Assembly (NCBI RefSeq): GCF_014306105.1
Contig: NZ_JACRVF010000001.1
Coordinates: forward strand, 620,001 to 684,000
Source: Pontibacter cellulosilyticus
GTDB taxonomy: Bacteria; Bacteroidota; Bacteroidia; Cytophagales; Hymenobacteraceae
DNA: 64,000 nucleotides
Direction: 5' to 3'
Below the pieces are notes generated by a model that made no database searches, was not told the origin of the DNA, and saw only the letters and a list, made by a program, of their open reading frames with translations. Shown piece after piece: positions 26,498-33,917 of the stretch (its first letter is position 1; each line of letters begins with the position of its first letter). The position numbers were made by a program, and so were the translations under genes.

Positions 26498-27448
26498 TTA
26501 CAAAGCCTCCAGCATTCGCTTTAGTACTGCCTGCGCCGCATACGTACGGTTATTGGCCTGCTGCAATACCAGTGAGTTCTGGCCGTCCAGGATCTCATCG
26601 TTAAGCTCTACATTTCGGCGTACCGGCAGGCAGTGCATTACTTTAGCATTGTTAGTCAGGGCAAGCTTATTATCTGTCATCATCCAACCTGCTCCCTCAG
26701 TTAGTACTTTGCCATAGTCGTTGTAACTGGACCAGTTCTTTACATATACAAAGTCCGCGTTTTGAAGCGCCTCATCCTGATTTGTGGTTACAATTGCGTT
26801 CTCTGTGAATTCCTCTGCCAGTTCATACCCCTCTGGGTGCGTTACCACCAGTTCCACATTAGCCTGTCCCATCCACTCTGCAAAAGAGTTGGCCACGCAT
26901 TGCGGAATTGCCTTTACATGCGGTGCCCAGGTAAGCACTACTTTTGGCTTTTTCCCTGTAGCCTTGTTTTCTGTAATAGTAACTAAGTCTGCTAGGCTTT
27001 GCAGCGGGTGGCGTGTAGCAGATTCTAAACTGACAATCGGAATACCGGAGTACTCAATGAACTGCTGCAGTAGCTCCTCATTATAGTCTTCGTCACGGTT
27101 CTGAAGTTTAGGAAAAGAGCGGATGCCAAGTATGTCGCAGTATGCTCCCATTACACCGGCTGCTTCTTTTATATGCTCTACAGTAGTACCATTCATGATG
27201 GCACCTTCCTGCGTTTCCAGTGCCCAGCCTTCTTTGTCCAGGTTCATCACCATTACGTTCATACCCAAATTCAGAGCAGCTTTCTGGGTGCTTAAGCGGG
27301 TACGCAAGCTTGGGTTCAGGAAGATAAGCCCCAGCGTTTTGTTTTCGCCGAGGTGTTTATACTTGTAAGGATTCTGTTTCAGATGCAGCGCCTCGTTTAC
27401 CAATTCCTCTACATTGGCTACATCTTTTACTGACGTATACTTTTTCAT
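26498..27448 (-). CDS. argF': N-acyl-ornithine carbamoyltransferase (acetyl- or succinyl-ornithine)
   Basis: A 316-residue transcarbamylase. LNPSLRTRLSTQKAALNLGMN holds the carbamoyl-phosphate loop S-L-R-T-R. HPLQSLADLVTI and VMHCLPVRRNVELNDEILDG complete the family. KEGWALE, with Trp75, is the mark of the acyl-ornithine enzymes (AOTCase/SOTCase) in place of the ordinary ornithine enzyme. The residue near position 90, which separates acetyl (Glu) from succinyl (Pro) specificity in studied proteins, appears to be Val here, so the acyl group is not settled. Its ATG overlaps the argD stop by one base. Confidence 0.9.
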   Translation of the reverse strand: MKKYTSVKDVANVEELVNEALHLKQNPYKYKHLGENKTLGLIFLNPSLRTRLSTQKAALNLGMNVMVMNLDKEGWALETQEGAIMNGTTVEHIKEAAGVMGAYCDILGIRSFPKLQNRDEDYNEELLQQFIEYSGIPIVSLESATRHPLQSLADLVTITENKATGKKPKVVLTWAPHVKAIPQCVANSFAEWMGQANVELVVTHPEGYELAEEFTENAIVTTNQDEALQNADFVYVKNWSSYNDYGKVLTEGAGWMMTDNKLALTNNAKVMHCLPVRRNVELNDEILDGQNSLVLQQANNRTYAAQAVLKRMLEAL

Positions 27449-28602
27449 TAAACTGCTGCTAATTCTGCCTTTAAAAGAATTGATTCAAATGCCTCCAGGA
27501 AAACTTTGCTTTCACGGGCTCCAATGTTAAGTGGAGGCAATAAACGTAGCGTATTCTTGTCTGACGATGAGCCAGTAAAGATTCCATACTCCTCCAACAG
27601 TTGCTTGCGTATGCCTGCACAAGGTTGGTTAAGCTCTACTCCTATCATCAGGCCTTTGCCGCGTACATCCTTCACACCTGGCATATGACGCAGTACGTCC
27701 ATTATCCAGTTGCCTATGTTCTTTGCATTCTCTGTCAGGTTTTCCTGCTCCATTACTTCCAGCACGGCCAGTGCCGCCACACAAGCCAGGTAGTTACCGC
27801 CAAATGTAGTGCCCAGCATGCCGTGCTTTGCTTCAATGGCAGGGCTTATAAGCACACCGGCAACCGGAAAGCCGTTGCCCATACCTTTTGCCATTGTAAT
27901 CAAGTGAGGCTTAACATCCGTGTGTTGATGGGCAAAGAATTTACCTGAGCGGCCGAATCCTGACTGTACTTCATCCAGAATAAGTAGCGCACCTACCTTT
28001 TCACAACCGGCAGAAACTGCCTTCAGGAATGTAGCTTCAGGCATATGTACTCCTCCTACACCTTGTATGCCTTCTACAATGACAGCAGCTAACTCCTGAC
28101 CGTGCTCATTCAGCGCATTGGCAAAAGCATTCAGGTCGTTTAAAGGAAGAAATATGATGTTATCCGTTTCGTTGATCGGTGCCTGGATCTTAGGATCGTC
28201 GGTTGCAGCCACAGCAGCAGATGTACGTCCGTGGAAAGCTCCTTTAAAGGCAATTACTTTTTTACGACCTGTATGAAAAGACGCCAGCTTGAGCGCATTC
28301 TCATTTGCTTCGGCTCCGGAATTGCACAGAAAAAGGCTATAGTCATGATAGCCACTCAGAGCACCTAATTTTTCGGCAAGCTCCTGCTGAAGGGGCATTT
28401 TTACAGAGTTGGAATAGAAGCCGATGTCGTAAAGCTGACGGGCAATTCTTTTAACGTAGTGAGGGTGGCTGTGACCAATGGAGATAACGGCGTGGCCTCC
28501 GTAAAGGTCCAGGTAACGTTTGCCGTTCTCATCCCAAACATAAGCGCCCTGTGCTTTTACAGGAGTTATGTCGAAAAGCGGATATACATCAAACAGATTC
28601 AT
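27448..28602 (-). CDS. argD: N-acyl-ornithine aminotransferase (class III, PLP-dependent)
   Basis: A 384-residue aminotransferase. LYGGHAVISIGHSHPHYV and FLCNSGAEANENALKLA are N-terminal family motifs. LLILDEVQSGFGRSGKFFAHQ holds the PLP Asp, and ITMAKGMGNGFPVAGVLIS contains the Schiff-base Lys. It transfers the amino group from glutamate to N-acyl-glutamate semialdehyde. The position between argC and argF' supports the arginine role over a catabolic ornithine or GABA aminotransferase. There is a 132-base gap to argC upstream, occupied in part by a short repeat. Confidence 0.93.
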   Translation of the reverse strand: MNLFDVYPLFDITPVKAQGAYVWDENGKRYLDLYGGHAVISIGHSHPHYVKRIARQLYDIGFYSNSVKMPLQQELAEKLGALSGYHDYSLFLCNSGAEANENALKLASFHTGRKKVIAFKGAFHGRTSAAVAATDDPKIQAPINETDNIIFLPLNDLNAFANALNEHGQELAAVIVEGIQGVGGVHMPEATFLKAVSAGCEKVGALLILDEVQSGFGRSGKFFAHQHTDVKPHLITMAKGMGNGFPVAGVLISPAIEAKHGMLGTTFGGNYLACVAALAVLEVMEQENLTENAKNIGNWIMDVLRHMPGVKDVRGKGLMIGVELNQPCAGIRKQLLEEYGIFTGSSSDKNTLRLLPPLNIGARESKVFLEAFESILLKAELAAV

Positions 28603-28709
28603 ATTTGATATTTAGATGTAAGAAGTAAGACAATAGATGAAGTACTCGACGTACATAGGTTTAATTTTTATATTGTTAAAATGTCGTTTTCATGCTGTGT
28701 ATAAAGAAT

Positions 28710-28727
28710 CCCCCTTCAAAGGAGAAC
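28710..28727. repeat. Second copy of the arginine-operon repeat word
   Basis: CCCCCTTCAAAGGAGAAC matches positions 26379-26396 exactly over 18 bases. It lies between argC and argD, 8 bases from the argC stop. Confidence 0.7.
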
Positions 28728-28734
28728 CTTATAC

Positions 28735-29742
28735 TTAAAATGCACTGGCCTTCAGTTTTAGGCCGGCAGTTTCCTCCAACCCAAACATCAGGTTCATGTT
28801 TTGCACTGCCTGGCCAGATGCTCCTTTAAGCAGGTTATCTATCAGGCTTGTGATGACAAGTTTATCATCATGCTTTTCCAGGTACAGGAGGCACTTGTTT
28901 GTATTGGTTACCTGCTTTAGATCCGGAATAGAATCTGCAATCGTTACAAAAGGGTGGCTTCTGAAATAGCTTTTGTACATTTGCTCTGCCTCCTCTATAC
29001 TTAATGTGCTATTAAGGTAACTCGTGCAAAGTATGCCTCTTGTAAACGGACCGCGGTAAGGCACAAAGTTTATTTCAGCCAAATCATCCTGCTGCATACC
29101 AGCCAGTGTGCGTCTTATCTCGTTGAGGTGCTGGTGCTGCAATACTTTATAGTTCGAGATATTGCCGTCGCGCCAGCTGTAGTGCGAAGTAGCACTCAGG
29201 CTCTGCCCCGCACCGGTGCTGCCTGTAATACCGCTTATATGTATTTCCTGCTGTAGCTGGTTCTGCTCTGCCAGCGGCAGCAGTGCCAGTTGTATGGCAG
29301 TGGCAAAACAACCCGGGTTGGCAATGTTCTGTGCCTGCTTTATCTCTTCCCGCTGAAGCTCTGGTAAGCCATATACGAAAGTCCTGCCGGAAGCCTCAAC
29401 AGTTGCTTCTCTTATACTTTCATTCCAGCGGTAATCCTGGCTCAGGTCGATTATTCTTATACTTACCGGCAACTTCTCAGCTTCTACAAACTTTTTAGCT
29501 TCGCCGTGTCCAACGCACAGAAACAGCACGTCCACATCTTCCTGCAGTGTATCTTTAAAGTATAACTCAGTATCACCTAGCAGGTCTTTGTGCACCTCGT
29601 AAACTGGCTTTCCAGCCTGGCTTTTGCTGTGCACAAAGGCTATCTCTACATTGGGGTGGTTTGTGAGCAGACGTAGCAGCTCGCCGCCTGTATAGCCAGC
29701 GCCGCCTACAATACCTGCTTTTATACTTACTCCGTTGCCCAT
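28735..29742 (-). CDS. argC: N-acyl-gamma-glutamyl-phosphate reductase
   Basis: A 335-residue NADPH-dependent reductase making N-acyl-glutamate semialdehyde. AGIVGGAGYTGGELLRLLTNHP is the dinucleotide-binding start. ANPGCFATAIQLALLPL contains the catalytic Cys and GSTGAGQSLSATSHYSWR the substrate region. PFTRGILCTSYL and the C-terminal KGASGQAVQNMNLMFG, with the family's final motif, follow. ATG 29742 overlaps the end of argG by 16 bases. Confidence 0.95.
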   Translation of the reverse strand: MGNGVSIKAGIVGGAGYTGGELLRLLTNHPNVEIAFVHSKSQAGKPVYEVHKDLLGDTELYFKDTLQEDVDVLFLCVGHGEAKKFVEAEKLPVSIRIIDLSQDYRWNESIREATVEASGRTFVYGLPELQREEIKQAQNIANPGCFATAIQLALLPLAEQNQLQQEIHISGITGSTGAGQSLSATSHYSWRDGNISNYKVLQHQHLNEIRRTLAGMQQDDLAEINFVPYRGPFTRGILCTSYLNSTLSIEEAEQMYKSYFRSHPFVTIADSIPDLKQVTNTNKCLLYLEKHDDKLVITSLIDNLLKGASGQAVQNMNLMFGLEETAGLKLKASAF

Positions 29743-30935
29743 GCTGCTTCGGTGTTGTTTACGCTATGGTATAGCTTGGTTTGATTTCCAAAAATCTTGG
29801 CAAAGCCTTTCACATCGTCAGATGTCCAGGCGCGGTTCATTTCGCCGTAGCTGCCAAATTTATCACTCATCAGGTCGTGTACACTTTCTATACCCTCTAC
29901 CTGGAAGCGGTAAGGCGCCAGCAACACGTATACTTTACCTGTAACGTTCTGCTGCGTGCTTTCCAGGAAGGCTTCAATGTCGCGCATAGTTGGGTCCAAC
30001 AGCTGTCCCTCGTGCAGCCAATTGCCGTACCAGGCCGAAAGCTGGTCTTTCCAGTACAGTTGCCACTTGGTTAGCACGTGCTTTTCTAACGTATGGTGTG
30101 CTTTGATGATAACTAAAGGAGCTGCCGCCTCAAATCCAACACGCCCTTTGATTCCAATGATCGTATCACCTACGTGTATATCGCGACCGATGGCAAACGG
30201 TGCTGCCAAAGCCTGCAATTGTTGAATAGCTTTTACCGGAGTATCATACTTGTTGTCGTTTATGCCCACCAGTTCGCCTTTCTCGAAATGCAGTGTTACG
30301 TGCTCCGGTTCGTGCTTGCTTAATTGTGTTGGGTACGCCTCTTCCGGCAACGGCAAGTTCGATGTAAGTGTTTCCTTGCCTCCTACGGATGTTCCCCAAA
30401 TGCCTTTGTTAATGGAGTACTGCGCTTTGGCAAAATCCATCTCTACACCGTGCTGCTTCAGGTACTCAATCTCCTCTTCACGCGACAGGCGTTTGTCACG
30501 GATTGGTGTAATGATCTCAACCTCCGGGATCAGTGCCTGGAATACCATGTCGAAACGCACCTGGTCGTTGCCTGCGCCTGTGCTGCCATGTGCAACAAAA
30601 TCAGCGCCTACACTTTTGGCATGCTGTGCAATGGCAATGGCCTGCGTAACGCGTTCAGCACTAACGCTAAGCGGGTATACGTTGTTCTTAAGTATATTAC
30701 CGAATACAAGGTACTTAATGCAGCTGTTGTAGAAGTTCTGTGTCTCGTTCAGGTGCGTGTGCTGCTTTACACCCATGGTATAAGCACGACGCTCAATTTC
30801 CTTCAGTTCCTCTTCTGAAAAACCGCCTGTGTCTACAATGGCAGAGTATACTTCCAATCCTAATTCCTGCGCCAGGTAAATGGCACAGTATGATGTATCT
30901 AAACCGCCGCTAAAGGCTAAAACTACTTTTTTCAT
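29727..30935 (-). CDS. argG: Argininosuccinate synthase
   Basis: A 402-residue ATP-dependent ligase joining citrulline and aspartate. VLAFSGGLDTSYCAIYL holds the SGGxDTS pyrophosphate loop. VAHGSTGAGNDQVRFD, which binds citrulline/ATP, and GTSVGGKETLTSNLPLPE follow. It is second in the arginine operon, 16 bases after the GNAT gene and overlapping argC. Confidence 0.96.
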   Translation of the reverse strand: MKKVVLAFSGGLDTSYCAIYLAQELGLEVYSAIVDTGGFSEEELKEIERRAYTMGVKQHTHLNETQNFYNSCIKYLVFGNILKNNVYPLSVSAERVTQAIAIAQHAKSVGADFVAHGSTGAGNDQVRFDMVFQALIPEVEIITPIRDKRLSREEEIEYLKQHGVEMDFAKAQYSINKGIWGTSVGGKETLTSNLPLPEEAYPTQLSKHEPEHVTLHFEKGELVGINDNKYDTPVKAIQQLQALAAPFAIGRDIHVGDTIIGIKGRVGFEAAAPLVIIKAHHTLEKHVLTKWQLYWKDQLSAWYGNWLHEGQLLDPTMRDIEAFLESTQQNVTGKVYVLLAPYRFQVEGIESVHDLMSDKFGSYGEMNRAWTSDDVKGFAKIFGNQTKLYHSVNNTEAAWATE

Positions 30936-30951
30936 GTCGGGTTACCGTTAC

Positions 30952-31653
30952 TTAAGAAGCGTTACGCTCGTTACTGTTCATGTTTTGCTGGCCAGGGCGC
31001 ATGCGGTGGCGTATCCAGCGATCATTTATACTTATTACTTTGGCTGTACTTTGCTTTTCAGGAGCTGGCATCTCAACTCTCTGCACAACCGGTAAAGCCA
31101 TAAAGTTTTCTTCCTTGGTCGGGTCGTAAAGCATGGCGGTGCACAGGCAGTTTGTGCGGTTTTTGCTTTGCAGGATCTCAAAATTCACGCAGCTACGGCA
31201 GCCTTTCCAGAACTCCTCGTCATCAGTCAACTCAGAGTATGTAACAGGTTTATAACCCAACCCGGAGTTGATACGCATAACAGCAAGGGCTGTAGTAAGA
31301 CCAAAGATCTTGGCATCCGGGTACTTCGTAAGGGAAAGCTCAAATATCTTCTGCTTTATCTGGCGAGCCAGTCCGCTTTTACGCAGCTCCGGCGACACGA
31401 TCAATCCGGAATTAGCCACATACTTATCGTGCCCCCATGTTTCGATGTAACAGAAGCCAGCCCAGGTACCATCCTGGTGTAGGGCGATAACTGCTTTGCC
31501 TTCCATCATCTTCTGGGCGATATAATCCGGTGAGCGTTTGGCAATACCAGTACCACGCGCCTTAGCCGAAGACTCCATCTCATTACATATCTGTAACGCA
31601 TACTTAACATGCTGCCCATTGGCAACTGAAACAATGAAATCGAATTGATTCAT
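30952..31653 (-). CDS. GNAT acyltransferase heading the arginine operon, candidate N-acylglutamate synthase
   Basis: A 233-residue GNAT-fold protein. VIALHQDGTWAGFCYIETW and the acetyl-CoA loop region SGLIVSPELRKSGLARQIKQKIFELS fit the fold. A cysteine group C152-x2-C155-x13-C169-x-C171 (GCRSCVN...NCLC) looks like a zinc or redox site. The operon lacks argA and argJ, while all later steps are present. A GNAT beside argG recurs in arginine operons of Bacteroidota as I recall (for example Bacteroides). The simplest reading is that it makes N-acetyl- or N-succinyl-glutamate, but this is not proven by sequence. It is the first structural gene and follows a structured leader. Confidence 0.8.
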   Translation of the reverse strand: MNQFDFIVSVANGQHVKYALQICNEMESSAKARGTGIAKRSPDYIAQKMMEGKAVIALHQDGTWAGFCYIETWGHDKYVANSGLIVSPELRKSGLARQIKQKIFELSLTKYPDAKIFGLTTALAVMRINSGLGYKPVTYSELTDDEEFWKGCRSCVNFEILQSKNRTNCLCTAMLYDPTKEENFMALPVVQRVEMPAPEKQSTAKVISINDRWIRHRMRPGQQNMNSNERNAS

Positions 31654-31676
31654 CTATGAGGTAATGAATAATACCC

Positions 31677-31949
31677 TGGCTGTGCAATGCACAGCACCAA
31701 CGTTAAAAATTAAAGTATAAATACAGCTGCTTTAGGCAATACTTTTGCCTTTGGGTACACTGTTGCGAAAAGCTGTTGTGGAAGTATGACTACCGCATAG
31801 GTAGTCGGTAAAGCTGTAGGCTACCGCCTGTAGCGGACCGTAAGTGACGAGGCCCTAAAAACTATCCTTGCGTAAATAATAGAAAAAGTCGCACCCTCCA
31901 TGGCTGGAGCGTGATTTATCAAAGATGATAAAGACGACGTTTTTTTCAT
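31677..31949 (-). promoter_or_regulatory. Structured 5' leader of the arginine operon, candidate attenuator
   Basis: About 270 transcribed bases between a possible promoter and the GNAT ATG hold a chain of hairpins. In plus-strand coordinates these are TTTATCA/TGATAAA (31915-31932), CTCCA/TGGAG (31896-31909), GGACC/GGCCC with one G-U (31835-31855), CCGC/GCGG (31824-31836), GACTACC/GGTAGTC (31788-31806), AGGCAA/TTGCCT (31734-31750) and GCTGTG/CACAGC (31679-31695). Two copies of ACAGCT in the RNA (31812-31817 and 31771-31776) can each pair with AGCTGT (31723-31728), giving exclusive folds; the second encloses the AGGCAA hairpin and is followed by U-rich sequence. With the Arg-rich leader ORF this suggests attenuation. 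The fold is by eye only. Confidence 0.6.
31821..31949 (-). CDS. Candidate arginine leader peptide (42 aa)
   Basis: Reads ATG 31949 to TAG 31821 on the minus strand, beginning MKKTSSLSSLINHAPAMEGA and ending RIVFRASSLTVRYRR. Arg occupies five of the last 15 residues (28, 32, 39, 41, 42) using AGG, AGG, CGC, AGG and CGG, and the final two codons before stop are both Arg. It lies 167 bases before the first gene of the arginine operon. The last codons overlap hairpin arms that compete with downstream folds. This is the pattern expected of a ribosome-sensing leader, and the his operon in this window uses the same device. Function inferred. Confidence 0.55.
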   Translation of the reverse strand: MKKTSSLSSLINHAPAMEGATFSIIYARIVFRASSLTVRYRR

Positions 31950-31993
31950 TTCAGTAATTAATGCTTGGGATTACTTATACCCCTATTACGCTG

Positions 31994-32025
31994 CAAAGTT
32001 TTCTGAATAGTTTATTTATATCCAA
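31994..32025 (-). promoter_or_regulatory. Tentative promoter for the arginine leader
   Basis: On the minus strand TTGG (32022-32025) is followed after about 20 bases by AAACTTTG (31994-32001), one mismatch from TAnnTTTG. Transcription would begin near 31988 and give a leader of about 335 bases. Confidence 0.35.
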
Positions 32026-32154
32026 GTGCTATGTTAATTTTCATCCAAAATTTATACTTCTTATGTTTTTTGTTTAACATATTAAACTTAACACATTATA
32101 AATTATTATCGGCAAGTAGTGTATTAGCCAAAAGCTTTAACTTGCGGCTTAAGT

Positions 32155-32478
32155 ATGTTTAAACAACTTGCCTTAGGGTGTTACAGCATGAAAAACATTT
32201 CTGTACGGGTAATTATAGGTATTATATTTTCAGCCATTGGGCTGGCTTCATTATTTATTACCAAACAAACATTGATGGCGGCTATCTGGCTTAGCTTTGG
32301 TAACGGGCTTATCTTATCTGACCTGCGCCTGACGGGTGTTGATGAAAAAGGTAATGTGTTTGTGAAGCCAATTCCGAAGGCAAGGATGATAACAGCCTTA
32401 CTTCTGATTGTTTTTGCTGTAGCGTTGTTGTTATTTCAGATCTTTCTAGATTTTCAGCAGCCATCGCTGCAGGAATAG
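32155..32478 (+). CDS. Small two-helix membrane protein, unknown function
   Basis: Up to 107 residues. Two hydrophobic helices (VIIGIIFSAIGLASLFI and MITALLLIVFAVALLLFQIFL) flank a short loop with SFGNGLILSDLRLTGVDEKGNVFVK. ATG 32155 and ATG 32188 (MKNISVRV) are both possible; the second starts closer to the first helix. Its stop lies 7 bases from the convergent aspartyl protease stop. Divergent from the arginine operon leader, so their promoters may share the AT-rich stretch 31990-32150. No family is recognised. Confidence 0.6.
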   Translation: MFKQLALGCYSMKNISVRVIIGIIFSAIGLASLFITKQTLMAAIWLSFGNGLILSDLRLTGVDEKGNVFVKPIPKARMITALLLIVFAVALLLFQIFLDFQQPSLQE

Positions 32479-32485
32479 CACCAAT

Positions 32486-33742
32486 TTAGATGCGGCTCTG
32501 TAGCACAAAATTCACATCAAAAACCTTGTGCTCCCTTTTCAACCGCATTCTTATTTTACGCCCAGGTCTGCTGTCTATCATATCTAATATCTCAGGCAGC
32601 AGCATGTCTTTACACTCTACGCCATTTATACTTAGTATCTGATCGCCTGTCTCTATTCCTACCTTTTTAGCGGGTGTGTTTTCTGTCACATTCGAGACGA
32701 TGTAAAGGTTAGTGCCTGGCAAAGGAGTTGATATCTCGAAACCAGCCAAATTATAGTTGAAAGGCTCCTTAAATTTACTGTTGGGTATCAGGGTTAGCTT
32801 GTTGTGCGGGTAATCCAGTATCACTGTAAACCTGTTTAACACATCTGACCCTAAATTACCGTTGCGGTTTGCAATTTTCAGCGCAGGTCTAATAGCTTCC
32901 TCGTCCGGGTAAGAGGCTGGCAGATTCGGCAATTCATACTTGCCCAGTACAAAAGCATTCAGCCTGCCAATTTTACCATGAATATCCCCACCTAGTCCAC
33001 GGCCTAAATAAGCCTCCATTACCTTAGGCGGCAATGAGAGTCTCTCATTGGTTGGCAGGTACAAAGAAACAGTGTGGCTGGCGCCGGTATCCAATACCAA
33101 TTTAACTTGCAGCGTATCGCCGTTTTGCTGGTGTACTTTACCATACACGTAGGCCTTCGTCTCTTCTATGTGCAGCGGAAACTCTTCGGCTTTACGCTTT
33201 TTCTTCAGTTTTACATCTGGACGGTACAGCGTAAGTGTTTTAGTGGAGTAATTGATCTTGACTATAAAATTCTTAAAAATATCATATCCTATAATCCCAT
33301 GTACAGGCATTCCCATCCGGTGCGATAGATTGAAAACATCCTCCATTAATACATATACCTGGTGGTTATCTCCTTGTATGCCTTTCATTTGCATGGTGTT
33401 ACCGCCAGAGTATAAGGCCTCAATATCATGTCCGGAACCAAGGCCACGAATGGCTACTTTATCAGCAGATTTCAGATTAAGAGAGTCAGAATAGTACAGT
33501 CGTGTGATCAGCGTATTGCGAACGCCGGAGTCAAGTATGAAATTGAGCGACTGTGAATCGTTTATCTTAACAGGAATAATGATGAGGTTGTGAACGAGTT
33601 TAAAAGGGAGCTTAATGTTCTTACGTTTCGAGGTAAAGTATACTGTATCGTGCTCGAACTTTGGCTGCACTTGTGCGGAGACAAATTCGGGCAGAAGAAA
33701 AAAAACGAGACAAAGCAGTGTCAGGAAACCAGCTTTTGTCAT
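32486..33742 (-). CDS. Secreted aspartyl protease-like protein with C-terminal PDZ domain
   Basis: A 418-residue protein. Signal peptide MTKAGFLTLLCLVFFLLPEFVSAQ. Two retropepsin-like half domains each have an Asp motif: LDSG at residue 71 (NFILDSGVRNTLI) and LDTG in LVLDTGASHTVSL near 220. A C-terminal PDZ domain (about 335-418) has NVTENTPAKKVGIETGDQILSINGV. The arrangement of duplicated aspartyl domain plus PDZ is common in Bacteroidota, usually as uncharacterised periplasmic or envelope proteases. DSG in the first half is an accepted variant of DTG. Substrates are unknown. Monocistronic, convergent with the small membrane protein gene. Confidence 0.88.
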   Translation of the reverse strand: MTKAGFLTLLCLVFFLLPEFVSAQVQPKFEHDTVYFTSKRKNIKLPFKLVHNLIIIPVKINDSQSLNFILDSGVRNTLITRLYYSDSLNLKSADKVAIRGLGSGHDIEALYSGGNTMQMKGIQGDNHQVYVLMEDVFNLSHRMGMPVHGIIGYDIFKNFIVKINYSTKTLTLYRPDVKLKKKRKAEEFPLHIEETKAYVYGKVHQQNGDTLQVKLVLDTGASHTVSLYLPTNERLSLPPKVMEAYLGRGLGGDIHGKIGRLNAFVLGKYELPNLPASYPDEEAIRPALKIANRNGNLGSDVLNRFTVILDYPHNKLTLIPNSKFKEPFNYNLAGFEISTPLPGTNLYIVSNVTENTPAKKVGIETGDQILSINGVECKDMLLPEILDMIDSRPGRKIRMRLKREHKVFDVNFVLQSRI

Positions 33743-33917
33743 ACGATTGGATATTATTGGTTCATACTATAAGCTTAACACTAATAATACGCAAAATATT
33801 CCAAAAGGACAATGTGCTATTTATTCATCTTCAATTATTTATAGCTTCTAATTGTAACATCGCATATAGCATTAATGAGATATTGCTAGAAGTATATACC
33901 GGAAACCAGCCCGCCCT

